From the NCBI RefSeq assembly GCF_022682495.2, contig NC_071398.1, forward strand, positions 95,879,705-95,943,704: 64,000 nucleotides of DNA, read 5' to 3'. Made by a program: the position numbers and the translations under genes. How positions within the stretch are numbered: the stretch's first letter is position 1; each line of letters starts with the position of its first letter. Shown here piece after piece: positions 35,746 to 47,415 of the stretch. Source of the DNA: Desmodus rotundus (Eukaryota; Chordata; Mammalia; Chiroptera; Phyllostomidae). The notes beneath the pieces are model-generated. The model ran no database searches. It saw nothing but the letters and a program-made list of their open reading frames with translations, and was not told the DNA's origin.

Positions 35746-37284
35746 CAGGCATCCCCAACCTCCTGGCCACGAACCAGTGATGGTCCATGACCTATTAGAA
35801 ACCAGGCCACACAGCAGGTAGTGAGCAGCCCAGTTACGCTGCTGAGGCTGCTCCAGCCCATCCAGCTCGGCCCACGTGGGCCCACCTTGGCCATGATGGT
35901 CCTTGGCTTCCAGAGCAGCCACTGGGACCTCTCCTTCAGGCCCTGGAGGCTGACAGCTACCAAGACCCACATCACGAAGTTGACAGAGAAGTGAGCTGAT
36001 GAGTTGCACATGCTGTCCCTCCCCGAAATGATGTTTGGAGACGTTTTAAGAATCCAGCACTGTTCTGGCTTTGGGATCGAGTTCAATGCTACAGATGCCT
36101 TAAGGTGTGTAAACAACTACCAAGGAACACTCAAAGTAGGGTGTGCGGAAGAGTGGAGGAAAGCAGGGCAGAGGGCGAACACTCCAAAGAGGTTGTTAAG
36201 CCATACGATTGGACCTACGCAACAGATTATGAGGGAACGTTACTTGGAGAGTCACTCAAGTGAAGGGCTGTGCCTACAGCACATCATATAAATACAGAGA
36301 AACTGAAAGCCAGAGACAGATTAAGTTTTTTGAAGAAGTTCTCCTGTTTGAGGGTGAGCTTCATGATCATGGAGTTTTCAGTCTACATGTGAAAACTAGA
36401 GTAATGCCTTCCTGCTTTTTCTTGCTATTGTATTTTTTTTTTTTGAGAATTGATGGTGGGCTTATGAGAATGAATGCCGTGAGACTTTACTAGAGGCTGC
36501 CAAGACCTACATTTTATGAGAATATACATCACGAGAGAGCAAAATTGCTAATTTAACTAATGCATGCTCTGCCTTCCTTCACAGAACCCAGTGAAGTAGT
36601 GCAGTGTTTACCCATCAAGGAGGCTGTCTGTGAGAAGCTAATATTTCCAGAAAGAATGGATCGTAACCCCACAGACTCACAAGAAAATGCACCTGTGGAA
36701 TAGAACATGACGTGCCACATGCTCACTGTGGAATCCGATGGAGACCTTGGCTGCGTGGACGGGGTATTTTTATTAGGAGAATTAATTTCCTTGTGTATGT
36801 GCAGATTTTCAGTAGCCTTAAAGGAAAAAAAAAAAGATTGTCACAGGCAAAAAAATAAAAATAAAAAACTAAAGGCAAGGCAGAATATCCTGAGGTTGCC
36901 ACAAAAGCACTGAAAAGGCTGCTTCCATTGCCAACATCCTGTCTTTGTGAAGCAGGGTTTTCTGCAGTGACAGCAACCAGAATGAGAGTAGGAGTAGACT
37001 GGACAAAGCAACATGCTTCTGGTGTCACTGTCTCCCATCACCCCCAGATGGGACCATCTAGTTGCAGGAAAACAAGCTCAGGGCTCCCACTGATTCCGTG
37101 TTATGGTGAGTTATGTAATTATTTCATTATATATTACAATGTAACAATAATAGAAATAAAGTGCAAAAGAAATGTAATGTGCTTGACTCATCCTGAAACC
37201 ACTCCTCTCCCCTCTTCCCCCGTCCTTGGAAAAATTGTCTTCCACGAAACCGGTCCCTGGTGGCCAAAAGGTTAGGGACCGCTG
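35746..37284 (+). mobile_element. hAT-superfamily DNA transposon, decayed, both ends present
   Basis: Both ends are defined. The left begins CAGGCATCCCCAACCTCCTG. The reverse complement of the right end reads CAGCGGTCCCTAACCTTTTG, giving imperfect terminal inverted repeats of about 23 bases of the CAG...CTG type. A perfect 8-base duplication, ATTTAGAA, lies at 35,738-35,745 and 37,285-37,292, as expected for hAT insertion. At 1,539 bp it is shorter than an autonomous hAT (about 2.5-4 kb), so an internal deletion is likely. Near the right end, about 36,943-36,975 encodes LCEAGFSAVTA, resembling the C-terminal dimerisation segment of hAT transposases. Stops and frame changes elsewhere rule out activity. 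The sub-terminal text (AAAAATTGTCTTCCACGAAA) is a Charlie/Zaphod-like mammalian hAT that I could not name exactly. Confidence 0.85.
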
Positions 37285-37489
37285 ATTTAGAACACTGATG
37301 GAATTCTTTAAAAATTTACTCCAACCTTCAACAGATATTTCTGAGTCTTTAGCATTTTATGGTGGTTCAAAACCAAATGGATCTTTTGGTTTTGTTCCAA
37401 AAATTTTCTGACTATACTTGAAAATATATGTTCTCGTATCCAAACATTTTGGGTGGGTTTTATTCCTTCTATTCTTTGTCAGCACAGCT

Positions 37490-37745
37490 GAAGAGTCCCT
37501 ATTTAAGGGCTGACTGTCGAGACTCAGGTCCCAGCTCTACCACAGTTTTTGATGAGTGACCTCGTGGCAAGCAACTTGACCTTTCTCTTTCCTCCGTGTC
37601 CTCACTTATAACATGGAGATAGTAATCATAATACCTATTTATAAGTCTGTTGTAAGAATTAAACCAGTCAGTACATTTCAAATAACGCCTGACACTCAGT
37701 AAGCACTCAATTAATGTTAGTTGCTATGATTACTATTTTTTGTTT
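37490..37745 (+). repeat. MIR SINE
   Basis: 'CTCAGGTCCCAGCTCTACCA', 'GGCAAGCAACTTGACC', 'CTTATAACATGGAGATAGTA' and 'GCCTGACACTCAGTAAGC' are MIR text from 5' domain to 3' end. Confidence 0.7.
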
Positions 37746-38589
37746 CATTTATTGCATTATCTCAAACAAGTTCTAATACATCTTACCTAAAAGGCAAAAT
37801 AGGTTTAGCATATGATTTTAAAAGGCACTTAGCATAGATGTATCTGCAGAGCCCTCTTCTTCTGGTTCCCTGTGGTCTTGGTGGAGTTACTCATCAAGGT
37901 CTCGATTTTCGCCACCGCAAGTGTGGGCACATGCCACAGTTTGGGCCCATCCCTTCCTCCTGGACTTTCCTGTGCGTTGTGCTGAGGATGGGGTTGAGAG
38001 TGGGGCGCTTCCGTGGTTCTACATTGTGAATGATAAAGAAGTAGCCCTGGGACTACCAACCACATTCTCCCCACCTTTATGCTACAGAAGAGAGTAATAC
38101 CAGCAGACAACAGATGGAAGACAGTCCCAAGAGCTGAAGAGAGAACAGATCTCCTCCCGCCGAAATAATGCAACACAGTCATGTGCACCATGGCAAGAGA
38201 ATTCATGCCGGGCACAGTCCTGATCTGAACCCCCACCTGTTACATTTACATAAATACACTTCAGTGGTCATTTGTGAGTATGTATAGTATGCACATATAC
38301 AGTATAGTACTGTATACAATACAATACAGTGTTGTGTGTATACAATGGCATATACATATACACTATGTGTGTGTGTGTGTATATATAATCTCCTTCTGCA
38401 TACCAATCAAGTCTGAAAAGCAAAATGATGTTTATAGGCCTAGAAATCCACCCCTAAATGAAACACACATTTCTGGATTAATATGTCTGACTTCTTTTGA
38501 GGTCACATGACGAGGCAAACCCAATTTACAATCTTCAAAAGCTCCCTTGTATAGACAGGATTTTTGAATCCTTGCATAATAGCACCTTT
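37746..38589. other. Unassigned sequence with a TA/TG simple repeat
   Basis: A TATA/TGTG-rich stretch spans about 38,277-38,392, including (TG)8 near 38,364. No gene was recognised. Confidence 0.45.
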
Positions 38590-39190
38590 TTAAAATTAAT
38601 GTTTAAAGTAGTGATAAAAATACTTACCATCTTAACCATTTTTAAGTGTTCAGTTCATTGGTGTTAATTCTATTCACATTGTTGTGTAACAGATCTAGCA
38701 AAACCGAAATTCTATACCCATTAAACCTCTCCCAGATTTCCCCTCTCCCCTCCCTGGCAACCACTACTCCACTCTGCTTCCATGAATCTGATCACTCCAG
38801 AGACCTCATATAAGTGGAATCATGCAGTATTTGTCCCTCTGTGACTGGCTTACTTCACTTAGCCCAGTGTCCTCAAGGTTCAGGTATGTTCCAGCATGTG
38901 ACAGGATTTTTCTTTTTAAGGCCAAATAATATTTCATTGTGTGTATATACTACACTTTCTTTACCGGTCATCAGTAGACGGCCATTCCGGTTGATTCCAC
39001 CTCTTGTCCATTGTGAACAACACCACAGTGAACACGGGTCTGCAGATACATGTTCCATACCCTGCTTCAATCCTTTCGCATACCCCCAAGTGGGATGGCT
39101 AGACCACAGATGTTGTGATTTGAAAAGAAACTGCCATGCGCTTTCCAAAGCATTTCACAGTGTCGCCAACAACTCATGAGAGAACTAGTT
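38590..39190 (-). repeat. L1 3' region, antisense
   Basis: Plus-strand text 'CATCTTAACCATTTTTAAG', 'TCCCTGGCAACCACTACTCC', 'AATATTTCATTGTGTGTATA', 'CCACCTCTTGTCCATTGTGA' and 'AAGTGGGATGGCTAGACCAC' is the reverse complement of the mammalian L1 ORF2-end/3' UTR. Overlapping frames are complements of the old ORF2. Confidence 0.75.
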
Positions 39191-39429
39191 GCTCCATATC
39201 CTTGCAAACTTTGTGGGTGGCCAGTCTCAGAACCCTAACATTTAATAAGAGGTGGGTCTATTAAAAAAGACTGAGAAGTAGTGAGCAGAGAGAAACAGGA
39301 GAAAAAAAGCCAGGTATGATTTCGTAAGAAGGCAAAGGAAAAGAAGTTTCCAAGACAGAGGGACTGATCAAGATCTCATGTACTTTTGCTCTGCCTCCAA
39401 TACAATTTCCACTCTATAATTAGGGAGTA

Positions 39430-40165
39430 ATTTTTCAACAAGCAAATTTTATCATGTCCATCCTTAGCCTTTCAGACCTTGCATTGCTATTATAATAGGG
39501 TGGCCAGATTTAGCAAGTAGAAATACAAGATGCCCAGTTAAATTTGAATTGTATATAGGCAATAGATATTTTTTCAGTGTAAGTATGTTCAATGTAATAT
39601 TTGGGATATACTGATACTAAAATAGTGTTGTTTATCTAAAATATAAATTTAATTTTATTTTGTCTGATAAACCTATCTTCAAATAAAGTTCCAAGTTTCC
39701 ACTTTGGGTATCAATGACTACCAATCTACCTCTGCTAGGGTCCCTCTGAATCTCTGCTATCTCCAGCCAAACCGCATTTCTATTAGTTTCTGAACGTTCC
39801 TTGCCCTTCCTTGCCTCAGTGCATTTGCACATGCTCTTCCCTCTGCCTGAAACATTTTGCTCTCTGTTTGCCTGGCTAATTCCTACTCATCCTGTAGCTT
39901 TCAGCTGAAATGTTGCTCTTGAGGGAGACTTCTCCTTTCAACTCAGACGAGGTCAGTTCTCACTTTTAAATATCCATGTACTTTGGCCTTCGAACTTGAG
40001 GTTATTCAACTATTTTTAAGCATTCTACCTCCTACCCTTTGCTAAATTAACTTGAAGCTCCCCCAAGGAACAGCACCTGCCTGACTGGTCCACTACCGCA
40101 TCACCACCGCATAGTGACTGGCACAGAACAGGTTATCCAGTATTTACTGTGATTGTGATAAAGTA
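39430..40165 (+). repeat. L2-type LINE 3' region, split by a palindromic element
   Basis: The left piece (39,430-39,495) and right piece (39,690-40,165) read as consecutive L2 text: 'TTATCATGTCCATCC..CTTAGCC', then 'CATTTGCACATGCTCTTCCC', 'GAGGGAGACTTCTCCTTTC' and 'ACTGGCACAGAACAGG'. The interruption is described separately. Confidence 0.55.
39497..39690. repeat. Palindromic MITE-like element inside L2
   Basis: From GTGGCCAGATTTAGCAAG the sequence reads towards a centre near 39,600 and then returns as its diverged inverse. For example, CAGTTAAATTTGAATTGTAT pairs with ATATAAATTTAATTTT, and TTCAGTGTAAGTATG pairs with ATACTGATACTAAAA. Long inverted arms with no coding content suggest a MITE. 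I recognise this text as a common mammalian repeat but cannot name it. Confidence 0.55.
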
Positions 40166-40343
40166 GATGCAAATGAATTTTGTTCTGTTTGAGGATATAT
40201 CTCATCAATCGAGAACATCTGAGGCTGGATTAGATGTCGCAGAAACAAGATTACACATCTCTGCAGAAAAGAGCTATAAGTGAACGCTTCCATTGTGGTA
40301 GTTGAAATACTTTTGCAAAACTTTTAAAAAGAATCATTTGTTC

Positions 40344-40525
40344 GCCCTGGCTGGGTAGCTAAGTTGATTAGAGCACCGTCCTGCTCCAAGGTTGCGGGGT
40401 TGATCCCAGGGCAGGACATATACAAGAATCAACCAATGTATGCACGAGTAAGTGGAACAGCAAATCAAATCGATGTCTGTCTGTCTGTCTCTCTCTTCTT
40501 CTCCCTCCCTAAAATCAACAAATAG
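40344..40525 (+). mobile_element. Ves-related tRNA SINE, older short subtype
   Basis: GCCCTGGCTGGGTAGCTAAG, 'GGGGTTGATCCCAGGGCAGG', 'ATACAAGAATCAACCAATG' and a (TGTC)n/(TC)n tract identify it. It lacks the GGCCAGGTCCCC module of the longer copies. Confidence 0.85.
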
Positions 40526-42039
40526 TAGTTTTAGCAAGGAGGGCTTTGAATGCCCCAAATGAAACCCTTGATTAGGCAGATTCTTATTAGCAAAAGGAAT
40601 TCAAGACAAAAATAAAAAGCACTTTGTATTCATAATTTTTAGCTAAAAAGAGGTTAATATGGATCCTTTCCCCTTGAGAAATCTGTGCAGTGTTTGCTGT
40701 TAACGCAGACACTAAACATTTATGGCAGAATGAGTAAACAATTTGTAAATTGTTTGATTGAGTAAATCAAAAGCTTGAGAGGAGTGCTCATTATTTGGGT
40801 ATTATCAGTGAACTTGGTTAACAAAAGGAAACCAAATTTAGGACACCTGTGCTTCAGTTTAAGTAAAATGAACACAGATGGACTCAAGTTCTGAGACGCT
40901 AATGACCAGGGTCATAAAAATCAGGGCCCAAACAAAGAAACACTACGAGTAACTCCATTAAACTCAGTGAGGGACAACTAGATGAGAAATGGGAAAATGG
41001 GTTATTTCTGCATTCCCTGGGTTTCTGCTCCCTTCCTCTCATATGTTAAACTATTTCAGTGGCTATCTTAAGCAGAAAGGGAATTTTCTGGAAGAACGTT
41101 GAATAGCTCACCATTTTGATGGTAAGGAAGGGAATTGAGGGAGGCTAGATGGCCAGAACCTGAGCTAAAATCAGTTCTCACCTGCCACTGCCAGTGAATG
41201 CTGGACACCACCCCGGGTCTGCCGCCATTGCCCCACCAGACTGTGGATATCACAGACACTGGTGGGTCAAATTCTACTTACTCCTGTGTAACACAGTTCA
41301 GATTCAAAGTCCCACGTAAGAGCATCCAGTCTACCAAGAAGCTTAGGTCGCTTCCCCTCACCCTAGGATCGCTGTGGGGGCAGGGCAGAGGGCAGAAGGT
41401 GAGCAGCTGGACACTTTGGCCCCAGTAGTGGCAGAAGAGATCCTGCCACCCACAAAAATTCCCCAGTGGAAAGTTCCCAAACAGTATAAGGAGGAGAGGG
41501 TAAGATATTGGGCAGCCAACAATATTACAAATATTCATTATGTTCAACTTTCAGGAATATGAAGACTTATAAAGGAATCTTGCCCTATCCAACAGCAACT
41601 ACTGCATTATTTCTACAATTGTAGGCAATAGGTTGCTGAATCAGCAATCACTTGATTTTAACCAAGCCCTGCATACACACGTGCACACGCACACAAGTTG
41701 ATCCACTGATTTTTCGTCTACATTTACTAGTATTCCTGTTGAGAAAGGGAAACGTTTTCTTTGTTGCAGGTTAAAGAAAGGAGATGGTCACAGGTGTCAC
41801 TCAATTGCACCCATAACACGGCCCCTAACCTCAGAGGATGATCAGACACTAACGTATTTTACAGAAGAAATTACAATTGGGAGGAGCCAAATCCGTCCGT
41901 GTGGAGAACCATGAAGTCCTATTTAAAGGACCCCTTTCAAAAAGATGCTCCCTCATAGCCTCTTGCTGAAAAGGGGGAGGTCCTCTGGAGCATTGTTCTC
42001 CTGCTTACGTTGGTTCCTGAGTGAGCTCTTGTGCTTTTT
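40526..42039. other. Unassigned intergenic sequence
   Basis: No gene was recognised. A CA-rich spot lies near 41,675-41,695. The 41,130-41,570 segment is GC-richer with overlapping frames on both strands and resembles an unidentified old repeat. Confidence 0.4.
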
Positions 42040-42310
42040 GATTATCTTATCTGCTATTTGTAAATCAAGAGCCTTAGGAAAATCTACCCACCCCGAACTC
42101 AGTTTCACATTTAGCCTTGTATAGCCATCTTGTTTACATGACCATTCCTCATGCGGGAATGTTCATAAATATTATGTCTGCACTGGTGTTGTTTTAGATT
42201 ACTAATTCCTTGGAAGGCAGGAGCCCTGTTTAATTAATTGTGTTTAACACCAGACATTGGTCATTACGTGTAAGGCTTTTAATGCTGCTGTGGAACATAA
42301 CAATAATAAA
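42040..42310 (+). repeat. L2-like 3' fragment
   Basis: 'AATTCCTTGGAAGGCAGGAG' and 'TTAACACCAGACATTGGTCA' resemble the L2 3' end, weakly. Confidence 0.35.
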
Positions 42311-42355
42311 ATACTTCCCCCAGCTGTAGCAAACAGAATCTCTCCTCATATAAGA

Positions 42356-42594
42356 CAGGGTTGGCAAACAACAGTCTGGGGTGGGGGGCAAATGCAGCTT
42401 ACCATCTCTTTTTGTCTGTTTTTGTAAATAAAGTTTTATTCAAACACAGTCGTGCTCATTTGTTTACATAGTCCTTGCTGGTTTCTTGCTACAATGGCAG
42501 AGTTGAGTAGTTGTGTCAGAGATTGGATGACCTGAAAAGCCTAACTTATATGTTACCTGGCCATTTACCACAAAAGCTTGCTGACCATTGGTCT
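42356..42594 (-). repeat. Non-autonomous hAT-like element (old)
   Basis: It begins CAGGGTTGGCAAACAACAGT. It contains 'TGTAAATAAAGTTTTATTC' and 'GCTACAATGGCAGAGTTGAG' and ends 'AAAGCTTGCTGACCATTGG'. The ends are imperfect inversions (GGTTGGCAAAC against the complement of GCTTGCTGACC). It resembles common MER-class hAT MITEs in reverse orientation. No 8-bp duplication survives. Confidence 0.5.
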
Positions 42595-42784
42595 ACATTA
42601 GTACTTACCTCAGATGGTAAGTTGGGATCCCCTGTAAAATCCCCCCAAAATGAAGATCCCTGGCCCCACACCAATACCTCAAATCAAAATCTCTAGTGTC
42701 AGAGCTGGAGAAATACAGTTTTTAAAAGTTTACAGCAAAACTGAGAATCACCAGCTTAATGTGGCACACGGTACCTAGTATAAT

Positions 42785-42970
42785 TTGAAAATAACTCTCA
42801 TTCATTGAGTATCTGTTAGATGTCAGGCATTATACTCGAGGGTCTCCATGTATTTTCTCATTTTAATCTCCTAAAACCCATCTTAGATACATTTTACAAT
42901 CCTTAGTTTAAAGGAAATCAAAACTTTCTAAACTTCACTTGTACGAGCTCACATAACTAGGATGTAGTGG
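42785..42970 (+). repeat. MIR SINE, degraded
   Basis: 'CATTCATTGAGTATCTGTTAG', 'CATGTATTTTCTCATTTTAAT' and 'ACATTTTACAATCCTTAG' follow MIR/L2-type text. Confidence 0.45.
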
Positions 42971-43942
42971 AGCGAGGGCCGGCACCAGGTCTTTCTGTTG
43001 TCCAAGGTTGACAAGAGAAGGCAAACATCCAGGTGGAGAAGGACTCTGACTCTCATCCCTTGAGATTGCTTTTCCTCTGAGAGAGCTGTAGGGGTTTCCC
43101 ATCAGCGACGCTACACCGGCCTGCATGAGAGGGCTGGCCTAACTGTAGCCTCAGAGCTCTGCAGCTGATAGAAGGTAGCGCAGCTGAGAAAAGACTGGAG
43201 CCTTCGCATAAGACTTTATTCGAAGGAAGAGAAGGTGAGAGGGAAATAAACCCATGGAGTAACCTGAAGCTGAGTATTCATCTTCAATGAGAACTCTACC
43301 ATAGGGACATCTTTCTATCTGGGTCATGACCCTCCTCCAAGGGGAAGACCTCATAATTAGCCCCTAAACTCTTGGAACATTGTAAAGAACCCTAAAGACT
43401 CCCCTAGGTCCAGATCCTAGAAAGTAAGGCATGGAGCAAAAAGAAGTTTCCTCTCCTTCTTGCTTAAAGCTCACTTTCAAATTCTGGTTTCCTGAATGAT
43501 TTACACATGAATGTCCCACTTTTTCTTAACTGGGGACTGATGACGTGGTAACCCTAAGAGTGCCCAACAGATATGGAACATACATTTGCGCTAGAGGATG
43601 TCATTTGGTTACAAAATATATTTGACCTCAGTATGTCTATAATTGCCTATTTGGACAAGATGGAACTCTAAATGAGGTTCAAACTATTAGCTATATAAAT
43701 AGCAACCCTTTCATACTACTCTTGAGTCCAGTCACATTCAGGTATGTTTTTTCTAGTATCTGGTGGTATTACTCAGATAATTTTGGTAACCAATTTTTTA
43801 TTTTAGTATCCTATTTCTGGCTGCTAATTTATACCCTCAAAACCATTGATATTTTATGATGCAAGGAGTAATTAGAAAAAGAAGAGCCTCAGATTTAACT
43901 GGGTGTATTTAAAATTGTACATTCACAAGGGTGCCTTTTATT
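42971..43942. other. Unassigned intergenic sequence
   Basis: No gene or repeat was recognised. Confidence 0.4.
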
Positions 43943-43956
43943 CATAAGTATGATAT

Positions 43957-44161
43957 ATATTTTTAAAGATTGTATTCATTTTTAGAGAGAAGGGAAGGGA
44001 GGGAGAGAGGAAGAGAAACATCAAAGTGTGGTTGCCTCTCACGTGCATCCCCTACTGGGGACCTGGCCTGCAACCCAGGCATGTGCCCTGACTGGGAATC
44101 GAACTGGCAACTCTTTGGTTTGCAGGCTGTCACTCAATCCAATAAGCCACACCGGCCAGGG
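43957..44161 (-). mobile_element. Ves SINE, complete, the only minus-strand copy
   Basis: The plus strand shows the inverse order: A/T tail, GAGAGAAGGGAAGGGAGGGA, GGGGACCTGGCCTGCAACCC, CTGACTGGGAATCGAACTGG and finally CCGGCCAGGGC. The 14-base sequence CATAAGTATGATAT at 43,943-43,956 and 44,162-44,175 is a perfect target duplication. Confidence 0.95.
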
Positions 44162-44197
44162 CATAAGTATGATATTCTTAAAGTCAGCATTTATTAT

Positions 44198-44588
44198 TGT
44201 TAAGGGCTAAATTGTGTCCATTCCTCCCCCCACACATTCACATGTGACAGTCCTAAACCTTAGTACCTTGGAATGTGGTGCTATCTGAAGACAGGGCCTT
44301 TAACAAAGTAATTAAGGTAAAAAGAGGTCATGTGGGTAGGCCCTCACCCCTTACACCTAGTGTCCTCGCAAGAACAGGTGATTAGGACACAGACAAACAC
44401 AAAGCGAAGACCATGTGAAGACAGAGAAGCCAGCCTCCACAAGCCAAGGAGAAAAGCCTCAGAAGAAACCTAACCTGCCTACACCTTGATCTTGAACTTC
44501 TAGCCTCCAGAGAGTTTTGAGAAAATTTCTGTTGTTTGAGCTGTCTAGTCTATGGTATTTGTTATGGCAGCCCTAGCAGACTAACACA
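44198..44588 (+). mobile_element. Solo MaLR LTR (MLT1-type)
   Basis: It starts TGTTAAGGGCTAAATTGTGT and ends GCAGACTAACACA, the TG...CA ends of an LTR. It carries the MaLR landmarks 'GACCATGTGAAGACAGAGAA', 'CACCTTGATCTTGAACTTC', 'CTAGCCTCCAGAGAG' and 'TTTCTGTTGTTTGAGC'. It is about 391 bp. Flanks ATTAT and ATAAC are only a partial 5-base duplication. No internal retroviral-like coding region is attached, consistent with a solo LTR. Confidence 0.8.
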
Positions 44589-45111
44589 ATAACGAAGAAA
44601 ACAGTATTCCCCACGGTTTTGTCCCATGAAAAGTAGAGCTGCTTTTTCTTATGACACTTTAAAGCAGTGCCTAGAATGGACCTCTTTGTTGAAAGTTGTT
44701 TGATGCCTCTCTAGTAAAGGGGTGCTGTTTCTTATGACCCTAAGATAAGTCTCAGAAGGTCAGTTGAAGTCCAGATATGCTCAGTGTTGAGTTGGAGGCC
44801 TTCATGGGAGGTAAGTCAGCTTGGAAGTAACTTCAGGTAGGACTCAGAAACATCATTTTATCTAGTTCTTTTCAAATCAAGTCTATGGGGACCTAGTTCC
44901 AGAAATCCTAGAACTGACTTGGGGTACATCTGTCATGATTACTTTGAATTGTAACCTTGAATCTAAGGCAACGTAAGGAAGTCAAAGGCAACCCATTTGG
45001 CCTAGTTTGATGACTTGGGTCTCGTTTGGGACTAGACTCTAGAGGTGAAGGGTAGGTCAGAAAATACCGGTTTCCTCATATTCCCTTCATGTAATTGCTG
45101 GGGACATCTTC
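44589..45111. other. Unassigned intergenic sequence
   Basis: No gene or named repeat was recognised. Confidence 0.4.
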
Positions 45112-45119
45112 CTCTACTT

Positions 45120-45333
45120 TAGGGGTATCAAACTCATTTTCACCGGGGGCCACATCAGCCTCATGGTTGCCTTCAAAGGGCCAAATGTGATTTTAGGACT
45201 GTATAAATGTAACTACGCCTTAACTAGAGGCAAGGAGCTGAACACTGCCCCCGGGTAGAAACAAGGTGTCGGACTGGATAAAACAAGGTGGAGGGCTGGA
45301 TTCAGCCCGAGGGCCTTGTGTTTGCCACCTGTG
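45120..45333 (+). mobile_element. hAT-type MITE (214 bp) with near-perfect 8-bp duplication
   Basis: The left end reads TAGGGGTATCAAACTCATTT. The reverse complement of the right end reads CACAGGTGGCAAACACAAGG, giving imperfect terminal inverted repeats around a core GGTGTCAAACTCA. Flanking octamers CTCTACTT (45,112-45,119) and CTCTATTT (45,334-45,341) match at 7 of 8. Internal text (GGGGGCCACATCAGCCTC, GGGCCAAATGTGATTTTAGG) is non-coding. It would have needed a transposase supplied by an autonomous hAT. Confidence 0.85.
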
Positions 45334-45341
45334 CTCTATTT

Positions 45342-47415
45342 CTTATTTCCTAGCGGTTTATCTCAGTGAACACTAGTATGCCTTAAACTTAATGAACACT
45401 AGTAATAGGAGCGTGGACTGGGGGAGGGAGTAGGTTATGGAGAATCTATGCATGTATAGGGGAGAGGAGGAAGGATAGAGAGGCCTCACTCTGCCTCCCA
45501 GCCTTATTTTACCTGAAGCAGGTCAGAAAATGCAAATGACTCAGCTCCAGTACTCCCTGTCTGTGCATGTTCCCGTGTGAAGTTGTCATTCCCCCTGCCC
45601 CTACATGAATGATGTACACTGAAGAATTCTCGGGTCCCAGCTGTACTTTAAACAGGTTTTGTAGTTATCCACACTCTAGTCTCCCACTTCCCATTTCCCA
45701 TTTCTTATTCTTCCTCATTTCCTACCCACCTTGAACTGGAGAGCTGATTGTACTTCTGTGTCACTGGGTACACATCTAATCTCATACACAGTATTGCTAC
45801 CTGTCAAAAGGTAGGTTCTGTGACATTAGAATGAAGATTCCTACTATTTCTCCCTTTTCACAGAACTTTGTAGTATCTATGCAATAATCTATTTTATACT
45901 CTACTCATCAACTTGCCTATCTTACTGTAGTTCTCCTACTACGTTGTTACATTTTCCACACATGACACATTCATCTTTGGATTTTCTCCTCCCATCCCAG
46001 CCTTTCCAGCTCTCTAGGCTCCTCCACAATAACATAGTATTGATAAATAAGGAGTCAGACATATGATCTATGCTTTCTTAGACTCTGTCTCCTTTGCTGA
46101 AATAAAGGGTTGCTATCCAAGGTCTTTTCTAGCCTTAATATAAGAAACAATGCTTTAGGTTGACAATTACACATTCCAGAGCAATTTTAAGGAATGTAGT
46201 AGCTTTAAAAAACATCACTCAGCATTACCTCAAAAGTATAGGTTATTCTCTTAAATAAATACATACACTCATAATCTAAGGAAAAACAATATAGTACAGG
46301 CCTATCAGAAAATACCTTGAAAGAAATCCAAAAAGCATTACTCTGATTTGCATGTGATCTAAAAAATAGTATTAATATTTTTTAGGGTTCATGCTAAGAG
46401 CAACAATGTTATTTGATGACATCCTCATTTGATCAAGAAACCAAAGACTATAATGACATATACATAAAATGAATTTTTAAAAATGTTGAATACTTACTAT
46501 GTACCACATGCTGTTCTAAGTCCTTTATATGAAATGACTCATTTAATTTTCATACTGTATCAAATGGTGGAGGGCCAGGCAGAGTCTAAATTTCTAGGCA
46601 TTCCATATCAGAATTAAATAGTAAAATATAAAATAAAACTACATTGTTTAAATTATGTTAAATCTACAAAATAGTGATTTTTAAGTACAAATCACTATAA
46701 AACATTTCACCTGTTTGTCTTTAGTAATTCATTCTTAATGTGTTATTTTAGTCCAAGGTATTTCTCAAACACTATTTCACTGTATTAATACAAAATTCAC
46801 TGGATCAAAACAAATTATACAATATTAGGTGTTTAGAAGGTTAAATATATATAACTTACATTTCGACATATCTTATTTAATCTTATTTATATTAATTCTC
46901 AATGCCCTGAAAAATGTTACTATTACATAAACAACAACATAGCAAAACCTTTTAAACAGCATAATCAGGAAAAAAGGAGCTTCATTCACGTGCTAAAATT
47001 CTTACAGAATTAATTTGGGACTAAAATCCAGAATATCTTTTTTTTCCTCACTGAATAACCACATTGTCTTTCTTCTAAATAGACTCAGACTCAAGGGATA
47101 CATTATTCTCTGTATCTTATATGTGTGGCCTAACTGGGGAGTGTAAAGCATATAAATGACTTCTTGTAGATTAGTTTTTATTGTAAACACTTCAGTATTT
47201 TCTTCAAAGCTGCTCCTCTCCTTTTCCTGCCAAATGTTTGTTTAATTATATCCTTAAAATGAATTTTGGGAAGCTCCTTCATTTTAAACTTATTTTTAAC
47301 TGAAATATTAATTAAATAAATTTAACTTAAAAATTCTATTTTTTTAAGGGAACCTTGAAGAGGCTTTACCAACTGAGGTATTACTATTAATAGTTCAAGG
47401 AATTATATTATCTAG
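45342..47415. other. Unassigned AT-rich sequence with a MIR remnant
   Basis: A MIR-like piece lies at about 46,470-46,580 ('TACTTACTATGTACCACATG', 'TCATTTAATTTTCATACTG'). The rest (45.3-47.4 kb) is AT-rich with no gene. Confidence 0.4.

Noticed and set aside
44198..44588. Possible complete endogenous retrovirus around the MaLR LTR
   Set aside because: No second LTR, primer-binding site or gag/pol/env-like coding region lies nearby. It is a solo LTR of the MaLR class.
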